Shown here: piece after piece, positions 7,827 to 15,493 of the stretch
How positions within the stretch are numbered: position 1 is the stretch's first letter
How the letters are laid out: every line of letters starts with the position of its first letter
From: a virus
IMG/VR virus record: IMGVR_UViG_3300010430_000003
Coordinates: 126,001-190,000 of that record
Direction: 5' to 3' (one strand)
DNA: 64,000 nt
Made by a program: the position numbers and the translations under genes
Notes under the pieces: model-generated
Seen by the model: only the letters and a program-made list of their open reading frames with translations
Database searches by the model: none
Told to the model about the DNA's origin: nothing

Positions 7827-8159
7827 ATGAGTCTTAAAAGCGCAATATGGAGAGTCATTAGAAAACGCATGCATATAAATAGGAAACATTCATTACCCAA
7901 CTTGATACAATCATATAAATTTTTAATAAAGGGGGGAAGACTAGGAAACGTTGGGGGAGAGATTCATATTTTTAATGGCTTGGAAGATATCAACCGCCGA
8001 ATTGCTTGCAGGTTTCTCTCAAGAGTGTTGTTCTCTGTTAAAGAACCTGATGGATCTTGCTATTCTAGTTTTCATCAAGAATATGGTCTTTGGGAAAGTG
8101 GGTCCGTACACTCTCTTTATCTAATGAAGAAAGTCTATCTTGCGCAATCAAATAACTGA
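7827..8159 (+). CDS. Basic hypothetical protein, MNIN-like head
   Basis: 110 aa starting M-S-L-K-S-A-I-W-R-V-I; the first 20 residues resemble the family head, the rest (G-L-W-E-S-G-S-V, 90s) is unlike it. pI clearly high. An in-frame ATG at 7809 overlaps the preceding stop and is possible. Lies directly before a tRNA. Confidence 0.55.
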   Translation: MSLKSAIWRVIRKRMHINRKHSLPNLIQSYKFLIKGGRLGNVGGEIHIFNGLEDINRRIACRFLSRVLFSVKEPDGSCYSSFHQEYGLWESGSVHSLYLMKKVYLAQSNN

Positions 8160-8165
8160 TAAACA

Positions 8166-8238
8166 GGATCTCTAGCTTAAGTGGTAGAGCTACTGGCTCA
8201 TAACCGGTAAGGTCTCGGTTCAAACCCGAGGAGATCCA
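8166..8238 (+). tRNA. tRNA with CAU anticodon (Met or lysidine-Ile)
   Basis: Acceptor GGATCTC/GAGATCC, D-arm GCTT AAGTGGTA GAGC, anticodon stem ACTGG/CCGGT with loop CTCATAA, T-arm CTCGG TTCAAAC CCGAG, discriminator A. Whether it is elongator tRNA-Met or tRNA-Ile2 cannot be settled by eye. Confidence 0.9.
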
Positions 8239-8257
8239 TAGGAAATAAGAGAATAGT

Positions 8258-8449
8258 ATGAACATTAATCAAATGGTAATGTCAGTTTTTATATATGATT
8301 TTGAAGGGGATCAATTTGATTCTCCTCTTTTTAGGGTTAAATTTATCTATCTTCGTCATCCTCAACACGGCAATGAAAGTATAACTAAATATTTATGGGA
8401 CATAGAGGACGCTTTGCGATGCTTAAAAAGAGTGAGAGACGCCCAATGA
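8258..8449 (+). CDS. MNIN-family mini-protein
   Basis: 63 aa, M-N-I-N-Q-M-V-M-S-V-F-I; C-part K-Y-L-W-D-I-E-D-A-L-R-C-L-K-R is a good second block. 19 nt after the tRNA; overlaps the next start as ATGA. Confidence 0.75.
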   Translation: MNINQMVMSVFIYDFEGDQFDSPLFRVKFIYLRHPQHGNESITKYLWDIEDALRCLKRVRDAQ

Positions 8450-8934
8450 AATATATACTAATCGCCACTGCCCTTCTTGCCTCTTGTGGCTCCTTACCGG
8501 GTAAGACCTTGGTTGAAAAGCATCTCTTAATGTCTGTTGAAGACTTTGAAGGGTATATGGGGGTTGAAGTTAACGCTGACATCTCTGTGCGACGTTCTAA
8601 GTTTTTTCAATTATATAAAGAAGAAAAGTATAGAAATAAAAATGTCAGTGTGGTTGCGTTGTGTTTATTTGAAGAGAATAAAATTATCTTCAATGAAGAT
8701 GTGATTGAAGAACTAATAGCAAAAGCAGAAAAGCCTCAATATGAACTGCAACCAATAGTATATCATGAATTGGGTCATTGCATGTTTGATCTTAAACATG
8801 ATGTTGCCGAAGTATTTGAAGGTGTTCCAGCTTCATGGATGCACCCTGTTTATCAGGAAAAGCGAAAGTGGGATGTGTTGGGACATGACCATTACAAACG
8901 AGAATTTAAGTCCAGAGCTTTGAATGAATATTAA
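8446..8934 (+). CDS. Lipoprotein zinc metallopeptidase
   Basis: 162 aa. Signal peptide with lipobox L-L-A-S-C at 11-15, so an exported, lipid-anchored protein. Zincin motif H-E-L-G-H (107-111) followed by F-D-L-K-H-D, whose H118 may be the third zinc ligand, one residue further than in classical metzincins. ATG 8446 is chosen because it starts the signal peptide and overlaps the upstream stop (ATGA). Could act on host envelope proteins or peptidoglycan during infection or lysis; the target is unknown. It overlaps the next gene by 11 nt. Confidence 0.82.
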   Translation: MKYILIATALLASCGSLPGKTLVEKHLLMSVEDFEGYMGVEVNADISVRRSKFFQLYKEEKYRNKNVSVVALCLFEENKIIFNEDVIEELIAKAEKPQYELQPIVYHELGHCMFDLKHDVAEVFEGVPASWMHPVYQEKRKWDVLGHDHYKREFKSRALNEY

Positions 8935-9550
8935 AATTGCCTTCACTCTTTTAAAGAGCCACGCTTTGCGTGGTATTCTTGGTGAAGAGTATAGACCTGT
9001 TTATTCTGAAGAGGAAGATCCTAATTTCTTCATTAGGAAATATGCTAGAGCTACCTTATCTGCCCTCGCTCTTCATGGTGAGGAGAATGTTGTGTCAAAA
9101 CAATTCAAAAGAACAGTGAGTATATCTGAATTGTTCAATGGTAAATATGTTGCCATGCGTCTTCCAACAGATGAAGACATGCAAGTGTGGAGTGTTAAGA
9201 AGAAAAGTGAAGAGACTATCGATTATTTGCTCTTTGAAGACAAAGACGGAACTTTCAAAATGATCCCCGGCGGGGAGGTTATCGCTGAAATTCAATTGAA
9301 GTGTTGTGTTGGAGCAGTGGAAGGGTTTGTAGCCTGTCCAGACTTTCATGGTGGAATTACTGATCAAATTCTTCTTTCTTATACAACAAAACTCCCACAA
9401 GATTTTGAAGTTAGTGATAAAAAAGTAACCTATTTGAAGAAAACTGTTAGTTTTAAAGGTGTGTTTTCAGCGGCATGGTTTCTCTATTCTGTTGTTGCTG
9501 TTGTGTATATCATCGCAATCTTGATTGACATGCTTGGGTATAATATATAA
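8924..9550 (+). CDS. Membrane-anchored hypothetical protein with MNIN-like head
   Basis: 208 aa. Begins M-N-I-K-I-A-F-T-L-L-K, like the mini-protein family, then continues into an unrelated domain (about 60-170) and a C-terminal transmembrane helix (about 181-203). It may be a family head joined to a larger protein, or convergence. The next promoter begins right after the stop. Confidence 0.7.
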   Translation: MNIKIAFTLLKSHALRGILGEEYRPVYSEEEDPNFFIRKYARATLSALALHGEENVVSKQFKRTVSISELFNGKYVAMRLPTDEDMQVWSVKKKSEETIDYLLFEDKDGTFKMIPGGEVIAEIQLKCCVGAVEGFVACPDFHGGITDQILLSYTTKLPQDFEVSDKKVTYLKKTVSFKGVFSAAWFLYSVVAVVYIIAILIDMLGYNI

Positions 9551-9553
9551 ATG

Positions 9554-9581
9554 TTGAAAAAACCGTCAGAAAAACTATAAT
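9554..9581 (+). promoter_or_regulatory. Sigma-70-type promoter, leaderless
   Basis: TTGAAA (9554-9559), 16-nt spacer, TATAAT (9576-9581). Expected start site at about 9588 is the ATG of the next gene; no ribosome site lies between. Confidence 0.75.
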
Positions 9582-9587
9582 AAAAGC

Positions 9588-9827
9588 ATGAATAGTTCTT
9601 TGTGCAACCTTTCTATAGCCTCTTCTTTTTTGTGGGCTTGGCCTCGAAAAATGGCACATGGTGAAACAGTGGCAAAACGAACTATTTTTAATAAAGGTTT
9701 AAGAAAAGCACCTTCTCATTCTTTTGTCCATAGCAATTTACAAGTTTCCCCTTCGTGGGTTTATGGTACTGTAGTAGGGGATATCATAGGAGAAATAAAT
9801 AACAAGGATTATGGACGAAGAAGATAA
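9588..9827 (+). CDS. MNIN-family mini-protein, leaderless
   Basis: 79 aa, M-N-S-S-L-C-N-L-S-I-A-S-S-F-L-W; C-part S-W-V-Y-G-T-V-V-G-D-I-I. First gene after the promoter, so this operon starts with a family member. Overlaps the following gene by 17 nt. Confidence 0.65.
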   Translation: MNSSLCNLSIASSFLWAWPRKMAHGETVAKRTIFNKGLRKAPSHSFVHSNLQVSPSWVYGTVVGDIIGEINNKDYGRRR

Positions 9828-10098
9828 TATCATCCCATTCCCAATCAAGGAAGAAGAAAAGATTACAACACCCTTTGTTCTTCAAGATATTGATGCTCTG
9901 AATGGTATTCAGTTTGCTCTCATGTCTCTTCTTACCATGTTGGGAATATTCATAGTAAATGCTAAAACCTTATCAGATAAGATTGCTGAAAGAGATGAAG
10001 AGCTTGCTGTTAGTTTAAAAGAATTAACAATAAGCTTGGTTAAGGTTCAAATGAAATTAAGAAAACTGCTTACTAATGCAGCTAATGAACCAAAATAA
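9811..10098 (+). CDS. Small membrane protein with coiled coil
   Basis: 95 aa, not recognised. Acidic N-terminus, hydrophobic segment at about 31-50 (F-A-L-M-S-L-L-T-M-L-G), then a leucine/lysine heptad-like helix (about 55-88). AAGGA precedes the ATG. Confidence 0.6.
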   Translation: MDEEDNIIPFPIKEEEKITTPFVLQDIDALNGIQFALMSLLTMLGIFIVNAKTLSDKIAERDEELAVSLKELTISLVKVQMKLRKLLTNAANEPK

Positions 10099-10120
10099 TA
10101 TTTATTTATAGGAGAAATAA

Positions 10121-10459
10121 ATGAAAGCAACATCATCACAACTGAAGTCATTTTTACGAACATGCAAGAACGCTTATGTAACTATTGATCTGGGTAATGG
10201 ACCCATGATGGTTAAAGTTATCAAGAGTGCCTTATCAGAATCTATTTCAAGCCCCGAATATGCAGAATCAATGTGGCACTATGAGTTTGTACAAACAGAC
10301 GCTGGTGTTGATTTGAAGTTGGGAGAAACTGTGGAAGTAGAAGAAGAGAATCTTCCATTTACATCAATTGATGTAATGCCTGATGATGACTATGGCCGAG
10401 AAGATTTCTCGAATAGTCTCAATGACGACGCAGAAGATTCCTCAATGTACCACGAGTGA
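10121..10459 (+). CDS. Acidic hypothetical protein
   Basis: 112 aa with AGGAGAAATAA before the ATG. Basic first 20 residues, strongly acidic end (D-D-D-Y-G-R-E-D, N-D-D-A-E-D). No recognised domain. Confidence 0.65.
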   Translation: MKATSSQLKSFLRTCKNAYVTIDLGNGPMMVKVIKSALSESISSPEYAESMWHYEFVQTDAGVDLKLGETVEVEEENLPFTSIDVMPDDDYGREDFSNSLNDDAEDSSMYHE

Positions 10460-10516
10460 TTAATGATTAATTAATTCTTGGAACAAAAGTAGTCTCCGGG
10501 GCGTTATATATGTGTC

Positions 10517-10542
10517 CGATTGGGACGAGGAGAGCCCGATCG
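10517..10542 (+). promoter_or_regulatory. Hairpin in 5' leader with purine-rich loop
   Basis: CGATTGGG (10517-10524) pairs with CCCGATCG (10535-10542), 8 bp with one G-U; the 10-nt loop ACGAGGAGAG contains an anti-16S-like sequence. Lies 18 nt before the GTG start of the next gene. GTTATATATG just upstream (10503-10512) is promoter-like. Confidence 0.4.
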
Positions 10543-10560
10543 CAGCGCAAGAGGAAGCAA

Positions 10561-11166
10561 GTGGACTTTAAAAAAGAACTCAAAGAAATCGTTGAAGATA
10601 TTTTCGGTAGTCGGGCATATGGCTATGAAACCTTTGAAGATGACACCATAGCGTGTGTCCGCCTTCGCTCGGAGATTCTTACCCAAGATTGGGAACGTCT
10701 CTATGGTGAAGTTTCTTCACTGGTAACTATGAACATGGTGGACTCTGAAAAGGGTTTTGTTCTGAGGTTTGTAAAAAACCAAGATAGTATGCTGGAAATT
10801 GCAAAACGCTTGCTTGCAACGGCAGATAAGAATAAAATGAATATGATTCAATCCTTCAATGAGGCAACTAAAGAGGAGCTTAAAAGGAATTATGCAGAAA
10901 GGGTTAAGCAGTATGAGGCCGAACCCTTTGCTAAAGTGGATAACGTTGTTATTCTTAATGAGCTTCCCACGGAGTTCTACATCGGAGATAAAGTGGAATA
11001 CGTTGGAGCTAACTCAAAAGAGAAGAGTCTAGAAGGTGTAATTGGCACTGTTATTGCCTATGACGTTGACAACTCTTGCGTGGTTTCTTTCAAGAGGGAT
11101 GGTGAAGTAAAGGTGTTCACGGTTAAAACCGAGTATCTTTCACCCGCTTGGATTAATTGTAACTAA
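10561..11166 (+). CDS. Hypothetical protein
   Basis: 201 aa from GTG 10561, preceded by AAGAGGAAG. An upstream in-frame ATG (10510) would add an arginine-rich sequence encoded by the hairpin and is judged unlikely. The N-terminal half is helical and charged. The C-terminal part (about 135-190: Y-I-G-D-K-V-E-Y-V-G, V-V-S-F-K-R-D-G) resembles a small beta-barrel such as an SH3/KOW-like fold, an impression only. It ends before an RNA-rich gap. Confidence 0.65.
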   Translation: MDFKKELKEIVEDIFGSRAYGYETFEDDTIACVRLRSEILTQDWERLYGEVSSLVTMNMVDSEKGFVLRFVKNQDSMLEIAKRLLATADKNKMNMIQSFNEATKEELKRNYAERVKQYEAEPFAKVDNVVILNELPTEFYIGDKVEYVGANSKEKSLEGVIGTVIAYDVDNSCVVSFKRDGEVKVFTVKTEYLSPAWINCN

Positions 11167-11660
11167 CAATCTCTATAGCCGGCATAAGCCCCAAGGAGTC
11201 TGTTTTGATTGTTTAGAGTGCCGCGCGGCGTAACTATTAACCTTGTGATATAAAACTAGAATAGTTCGTTAGCAAACTTGTAGACAATAAAGAGGAAAGA
11301 ACATGAAATATTGACATCTAAATATAACATGCTATGTAGAAGGGCTCCCACGCTATTGTGATAGCGGGAATGACTTAGGGAGGGATGAGCAGGGGTAACT
11401 CATCATATCTGTTGTGGCGAAACGGTAAACGCAAGGCTCTACTGCCAATAAACGGCTCGTTGAGGAATAAGAGGCACCCAATAGGGAACACAGGAATACT
11501 CAATAATTGCAGGTTCGAATCCTGTCAACAGATATTATAGGGAAGCGGTGAAGGAGGATATGGTTCCGAGGGCTACCAAAAGAATTAACTACTCTTTAGT
11601 TTGCGACAGCTAGCCGTCGTCAGTGGGGTTCGAACCACCACCGCCGCCATAGAGGGAAAG
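11167..11660 (+). other. Gene-free RNA-rich gap
   Basis: No credible protein gene over 494 nt. It contains GCCGCGCGGC (palindrome near 11220), a hairpin CGCTAT-TGTG-ATAGCG (11351-11366), a tRNA-like gene (11408-11533), and near 11622-11648 a T-loop-like TTCGAAC with TGGGG/CACCA arms followed by CCGCCGCC but no matching 5' half nearby. Composition is richer in G than the flanks. Probably a processed transcript of several structured RNAs. Confidence 0.6.
11408..11533 (+). tRNA. tRNA-like gene with about 50-nt extra sequence
   Basis: Perfect acceptor TCTGTTG/CAACAGA, D-stem GCG/CGC with AAACGGTAAA loop, and T-arm GCAGG TTCGAAT CCTGT. Between D-arm and T-arm lie 76 nt instead of the usual 25-45, and no standard 5-bp anticodon stem is found, so the anticodon is not assigned. 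Either an anticodon-loop insertion, an enlarged variable arm, or a specialised tRNA-like RNA. Confidence 0.6.
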
Positions 11661-11927
11661 ATGAAAAATTTTAATAAAGAATTATATGATGAACTTAGGT
11701 GGGAAGTGAAAGAACCACTTCAAGTTCAAAAAGAGCTTGATAATTATATTTTCTATGATTTTGATGATGAGCGGGTACCATCAGTAACAAAGGATTATAT
11801 CTATATTGGAGAATATTCTAAGGAAGAGATTATCACAACACTTGTTGTAGTTGTGATGGACAAACTTGCAGAACAAGTAGAAGAATTCAACAATCTAAAG
11901 GAACTATTCCGAGGTAAACATGACTAG
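11661..11927 (+). CDS. Acidic hypothetical protein
   Basis: 88 aa, strong AGAGGGAAAG before ATG 11661. Rich in Asp/Glu and Tyr (Y-I-F-Y-D-F-D-D-E near 30-38); helical C-terminus. First protein gene after the RNA-rich gap; overlaps the next by 8 nt. Confidence 0.7.
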   Translation: MKNFNKELYDELRWEVKEPLQVQKELDNYIFYDFDDERVPSVTKDYIYIGEYSKEEIITTLVVVVMDKLAEQVEEFNNLKELFRGKHD

Positions 11928-12129
11928 TAAAGATTATGAAAAGTTCGCTGGTATTCTCAAAGAGCGTAAGAACATCGCCGAGGTAAACGTTCAGCATGGC
12001 GGTGATTCGGTGATTTATGAATCCCATCTTGAAGTAATTGATGCCCTTGTCGAAGAATTCTGTGTTATCTTTGAAGAAGATAATCCAAACTTCGATGAAG
12101 ACCTTTTCCGCGATGCTTGCGGAACCTGA
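11920..12129 (+). CDS. Small acidic hypothetical protein
   Basis: 69 aa, acidic C-terminus (F-E-E-D-N-P-N-F-D-E-D). Coupled to the previous gene. Its stop lies 6 nt before the three-way-junction RNA. Confidence 0.65.
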   Translation: MTSKDYEKFAGILKERKNIAEVNVQHGGDSVIYESHLEVIDALVEEFCVIFEEDNPNFDEDLFRDACGT

Positions 12130-12135
12130 TTAATT

Positions 12136-12251
12136 TCTGTTCATCGTGGAGTGTGTTGATAAAGAGTTAAACTTACGCTAGCTTCTTTATCAATTACCTG
12201 TGTTGTTGTTCGCGGCTGCAACGTGAAACAGGACACTCCACGATGAACAGA
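12136..12251 (+). ncRNA. Predicted three-way-junction RNA element
   Basis: Three stems meet with almost no unpaired linkers. P1: 12136-12154 with 12233-12251, a perfect 19 bp. P2: TTGATAAAGA 12156-12165 with TCTTTATCAA 12184-12193. P3: CCTGT 12197-12201 with ACAGG 12228-12232, plus inner GTTG/CAAC. The 3' strand of P1 contains an ATG (12243) of the following frame. It could be a riboregulator, a processing signal or a free small RNA; no match to a known class is claimed. Confidence 0.7.
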
Positions 12252-12272
12252 TATATAAAAAAGGTATTAACC

Positions 12273-12443
12273 ATGGAAGCTTGGAAAAGAAATGCCCGAA
12301 AGTTCATTGATGAACTTGAAGAGTTTGAACAAAATCCCGTCACAGAAGATGACTGCGATGATTCTTATTGTGATGAGCAGGAACCAGACATCCTTATAGC
12401 TCGCGAAACGATTGATTTGGAACGTATATCCAAGGAGAAGTGA
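12273..12443 (+). CDS. Small acidic protein
   Basis: 56 aa from ATG 12273, with AAGG 7 nt upstream. A longer version from ATG 12243 (66 aa) would start inside the P1 stem and lacks a ribosome site. Acidic, with D-D-C-D-D-S-Y-C-D-E. Overlaps the next ATG. Confidence 0.55.
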   Translation: MEAWKRNARKFIDELEEFEQNPVTEDDCDDSYCDEQEPDILIARETIDLERISKEK

Positions 12444-12697
12444 TGGAGGCAAATACACGACATGCAATTGTTAGTGTGATGACTGTTTTGGTTGGTATCT
12501 CTATCATACTTTCAAATTGGTCTTCATTCTCTGAACTCTTTAAAGAAGAAATTGAGTGTGAACAAAAGAAATATGAAGAGCATACCGCCGCTTGCATCAA
12601 AAGGGAAAAAGCACACCTTTCTGATGAACCCGGTGAACTTCGAAACCGTTGTAAACGGTGGGCGGCCTCTCGGTATTGTTGGATAGCAGATAATTAA
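12443..12697 (+). CDS. Small membrane protein, Cys-rich tail
   Basis: 84 aa. One transmembrane segment (about 9-27) and a charged tail with five cysteines (E-C-E-Q-K, A-A-C-I-K, R-N-R-C, S-R-Y-C) that may be disulfide-bonded if exported. TGATG overlap with the upstream gene. Confidence 0.6.
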   Translation: MEANTRHAIVSVMTVLVGISIILSNWSSFSELFKEEIECEQKKYEEHTAACIKREKAHLSDEPGELRNRCKRWAASRYCWIADN

Positions 12698-12757
12698 TTC
12701 AAGGAATGAAAACCCTGACTCGCATGTTATACAATATGAGAACAAGAGGGTGGTGCG

Positions 12758-12961
12758 ATGGCAAAGGTTAATGGTAAAATCACAAAAGCTCTTAATGCTC
12801 TTCAAGATGATTTGAAGAAGCATAGAGCAACTCTTGATGAGTTGGCTAACCAAGTTAACGATGACGATAGGTTGGATTCTCTTATGGAGGATCTGTTTTG
12901 TGAAAACCATAAACTGCAATGCCGAGTCAAAAGGGTGTTGCGCGAGCTTGGGAGACGATAA
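12758..12961 (+). CDS. Small helical protein
   Basis: 67 aa, basic at both ends with a heptad-like helix (L-Q-D-D-L-K-K-H-R-A-T-L). GAGGGTGGTGCG precedes the ATG. ATGAAA-N16-TATACA at about 12705-12732 is a weak promoter candidate. TAATG overlap with the next gene. Confidence 0.6.
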   Translation: MAKVNGKITKALNALQDDLKKHRATLDELANQVNDDDRLDSLMEDLFCENHKLQCRVKRVLRELGRR

Positions 12962-13290
12962 TGTCAAACTTTAGAAGAAAGTGGGCAGCTTCGGAATATC
13001 ATGATGGGTCTCTTGAAGAGCATTTGCTTGCTCGGCAAGATATGCATCTTGAAAACATTTCAAGAGAACTCCAACAGCAGAACGGTGGGAGTTATTCTGG
13101 AAATGTGCGGGGAGTTGGGAATTATCCAGGACTTCGTGTAAGCCTTTGTTATCTGTTTTCAATCTTTGCAATCTTTGCAGGTCTGACGATAACGTTGGGT
13201 TTGCCCAATGCTGTTGTTATGACCATGACTCCTATCTTTTGGGCACCCGCCGTAGTGATTGGTGCTGGATTTGATGCCTTGACGAGATGA
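12961..13290 (+). CDS. Membrane protein, unknown
   Basis: 109 aa, soluble glutamine-rich N-terminal half, then two hydrophobic helices (about 58-78 and 84-103). Start at ATG 12961, overlapping the previous stop by 1 nt. Confidence 0.65.
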   Translation: MSNFRRKWAASEYHDGSLEEHLLARQDMHLENISRELQQQNGGSYSGNVRGVGNYPGLRVSLCYLFSIFAIFAGLTITLGLPNAVVMTMTPIFWAPAVVIGAGFDALTR

Positions 13291-13339
13291 ATTTTGACCA
13301 CATTAAGTTCATGTTCAGTTAAAACAACAAAGGAAAAGC

Positions 13340-13930
13340 ATGTCACAACCTAACATCAATGATCTCTATACCAAACTTCGAAAGATTGAAGCTCTTTCTA
13401 AGTCAACAACATTTGCTGGTGAGCAAAGCACAGCCCAACAAAGGGCGCGAGAGTTACGTGATAAGATCAACGATCTTGAACAAGATCATCTGCCCAATCT
13501 TCTTAAAAAGTTGAAAACGTTACAAGAAACTGTTCAAACGCTTGCAATAGCAGGGATTGAAGTTCCTATACAACTCAAAGAACAAATTCAAGAGTTGAAC
13601 GAAAAGATTGAGGTTGCTAGATATCGTGCTATTGAGCGAGAGAACAAACAACCATTTAAGTTTTCAATTCATGATCCATGGCAGCGCAGGCTCTTTATGG
13701 CAATGTGTCGTGCAAGGGGTTATGAACCATATCGTTTGAAGTTTCAACGAAATCAGACATTAATGGTGTATGTTGAACCATCAATGCAAGAATTGATTTG
13801 GAATGAATTCAACGAAGCTGCTAACGTTCTTGTGTCTTACTTGTCCGATGTGACTGCTTCTGCTGTTCGTGACGTGTATAATCAAGAAGATCGAGAAGCT
13901 AATGAGATTGTTGGAGAGCTTCCACGCTGA
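13340..13930 (+). CDS. Coiled-coil hypothetical protein
   Basis: 196 aa, AAAGGAAAAGC before the ATG. Residues about 5-105 form a long heptad-repeat helix. A compact C-terminal domain follows with I-H-D-P-W-Q-R-R-L-F and G-Y-E-P-Y-R-L-K-F. The gene is well conserved in style (normal codon use, clean start). Function not recognised. Confidence 0.75.
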   Translation: MSQPNINDLYTKLRKIEALSKSTTFAGEQSTAQQRARELRDKINDLEQDHLPNLLKKLKTLQETVQTLAIAGIEVPIQLKEQIQELNEKIEVARYRAIERENKQPFKFSIHDPWQRRLFMAMCRARGYEPYRLKFQRNQTLMVYVEPSMQELIWNEFNEAANVLVSYLSDVTASAVRDVYNQEDREANEIVGELPR

Positions 13931-13977
13931 TTCACTAAATTACTTGATGCTCAAGCTTCGAATTGAAGGTAAAGACC

Positions 13978-14340
13978 ATGGATGAAAAAAGCTCTTCATA
14001 TATTCTCTTGCCTGCCGAAAAGGTAATTGATATGGCCACTGTCATCATTGAAAGAATTAATGAGATTCGTGAAGATGATAATAAGCGGATGATTATGAAC
14101 AGGAAAAAGAATATGGTTTCCACATTTTGGAACACCATCTTTAATCGTTCATATGCTCCAACAGATGAAGAGGCACACAAATCCCTGATGAGTGATAAAT
14201 GGTACTTCCATTATCCATCCACGAAACATAGTCATCAAATGACTATCGCAAAGCGCCTTCGCATTGCCGCCAAGATGATAGACCCAGACGCAGAAATGCT
14301 TATCTCCACAAACGATTTATTTTACATAGTGCCATCATGA
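13978..14340 (+). CDS. Hypothetical protein
   Basis: 120 aa from ATG 13978 with GAAGG 7-8 nt upstream. Contains a central basic stretch (N-R-K-K-N) and histidine-rich Y-P-S-T-K-H-S-H-Q. No known domain. ATGA overlap with the following mini-gene. Confidence 0.65.
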   Translation: MDEKSSSYILLPAEKVIDMATVIIERINEIREDDNKRMIMNRKKNMVSTFWNTIFNRSYAPTDEEAHKSLMSDKWYFHYPSTKHSHQMTIAKRLRIAAKMIDPDAEMLISTNDLFYIVPS

Positions 14341-14522
14341 ATGTTATCATTGCTCGCTCTTGGCTGTTATCTAGGTGGGGAGAGATTGTGCCAGTAGCAG
14401 AAGAGAATCGTCGGGAGACATATGTTAAAAACAAAGAATATATGTCCTATGAAGACTTTCAAGAAGCTGCCTTTACTAACCACTTTTTCCTTTTTCGACA
14501 TTATACACAGGAGAAGACATGA
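14337..14522 (+). CDS. MNIN-family mini-protein
   Basis: 61 aa, M-N-V-I-I-A-R-S-W-L-L (short head lacking the second N-x). Middle K-E-Y-M-S-Y-E-D-F, end F-L-F-R-H-Y. ATGA overlaps on both sides. Confidence 0.7.
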   Translation: MNVIIARSWLLSRWGEIVPVAEENRRETYVKNKEYMSYEDFQEAAFTNHFFLFRHYTQEKT

Positions 14523-14617
14523 AATATCGACTGATTAACCTTTTTTTCACCATCATGGGGATCAGCATTTGGCTGTTTATCTTTGGTGCCCGTTCCGTTA
14601 AAGCAACTCTTCTTTAA
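14519..14617 (+). CDS. Tiny transmembrane peptide
   Basis: 32 aa, almost entirely one membrane helix (L-F-F-T-I-M-G-I-S-I-W-L-F-I-F) after M-K-Y-R. AGGAGAAGAC precedes the ATG. Could be a holin-like or inner-membrane regulator peptide; no family recognised. Confidence 0.55.
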   Translation: MKYRLINLFFTIMGISIWLFIFGARSVKATLL

Positions 14618-14625
14618 GGAATTTA

Positions 14626-14841
14626 ATGAAAGCCTTCATTAATGGATTTCGACACTATCATTTGTTCATTGGGGTAGCACTAGTTGTGCTCTCTCTCACT
14701 TCCGAGAATTGGGTACAACAGGTTATATTTGGTGTGATTGGTATTTGGTATCTGCACGATATTCATAAAGAACATAATAGGGTGTTGGATTGGATCAATG
14801 CCTTTTATCAGACTCCACAAACATCGGAAGAGGAAGAGTGA
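14626..14841 (+). CDS. Small two-helix membrane protein
   Basis: 71 aa with hydrophobic segments at about 12-26 and 31-46, then a charged tail ending in four glutamates. AAGGA lies upstream. Overlaps the next gene as GTGA. Confidence 0.65.
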   Translation: MKAFINGFRHYHLFIGVALVVLSLTSENWVQQVIFGVIGIWYLHDIHKEHNRVLDWINAFYQTPQTSEEEE

Positions 14842-14975
14842 TTTATAAACATATCGCCCTCTCCCTATTGCTTGCAGATAAACGTTCTATGAGCAATAGG
14901 GAAGTTATGAGAGGTTTCATAAAAGGTAGAACGGAAAATCTTCTTAACCTCTTCAAATTAGGTTGGCTCTGGTGA
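14838..14975 (+). CDS. MNIN-like mini-protein, GTG start
   Basis: 45 aa from GTG 14838: M-I-Y-K-H-I-A-L-S-L-L-L, very basic end (R-T-E-N-L-L-N-L-F-K). One of the shortest members; GTGA coupling on both sides. Confidence 0.55.
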   Translation: MIYKHIALSLLLADKRSMSNREVMRGFIKGRTENLLNLFKLGWLW

Positions 14976-15223
14976 AAGTATTTCTTGTATTCTATGATTC
15001 TGATAGGGGCGACCGTGAAGATTGGAACGTCTTTTATGCCCAACCAGAAGTCTTCTTTGATGAAAATATAGCTAAAGAGAGAGTTCAATGGCTTATGGAT
15101 AATGGGCCAAAGGGTTGGGATACTCACATGATTGAAGCAGATCTTCATAAGAGTTGTCCTCAAACTCTTATAGAAAGAGCAGCAGACGCACTTCATTATC
15201 AGGAGAATCCAGAGGAGTATTAA
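14972..15223 (+). CDS. Small acidic protein
   Basis: 83 aa from GTG 14972 (overlaps the previous stop). Starts M-K-V-F-L-V-F-Y-D-S-D-R-G and contains E-D-W-N-V-F-Y-A; a small alpha/beta fold is likely. Not recognised. Confidence 0.6.
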   Translation: MKVFLVFYDSDRGDREDWNVFYAQPEVFFDENIAKERVQWLMDNGPKGWDTHMIEADLHKSCPQTLIERAADALHYQENPEEY

Positions 15224-15478
15224 ATGGGAACCGCAACTGAAATTCTCGAAGATGAAATCTTTGCCAACTTTAATGTCCGCGCTGTATGGGGATGTGATAC
15301 AAGGACAGGGCGGGTTGAATTATCTAATAAAGACCAAGGGGAAGATTCTGTTGTCATCTCTCTTACAAAAGAGATTGATAATCAAGAAGATCTCCTTGAT
15401 GTTTTTGGGGTAATTTGCGAGGGGTTTGAATCAGTATCAACTTTGGGCTATTATTTGGAGGTGACAAACTTAGCTTAA
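15224..15478 (+). CDS. Small acidic protein
   Basis: 84 aa, AGAGGAG before the ATG, alternating charged strands and a C-terminal helix. Follows the previous gene without a gap and precedes a tRNA. Confidence 0.6.
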   Translation: MGTATEILEDEIFANFNVRAVWGCDTRTGRVELSNKDQGEDSVVISLTKEIDNQEDLLDVFGVICEGFESVSTLGYYLEVTNLA

Positions 15479-15493
15479 GTTGTTAAGTTGTTT

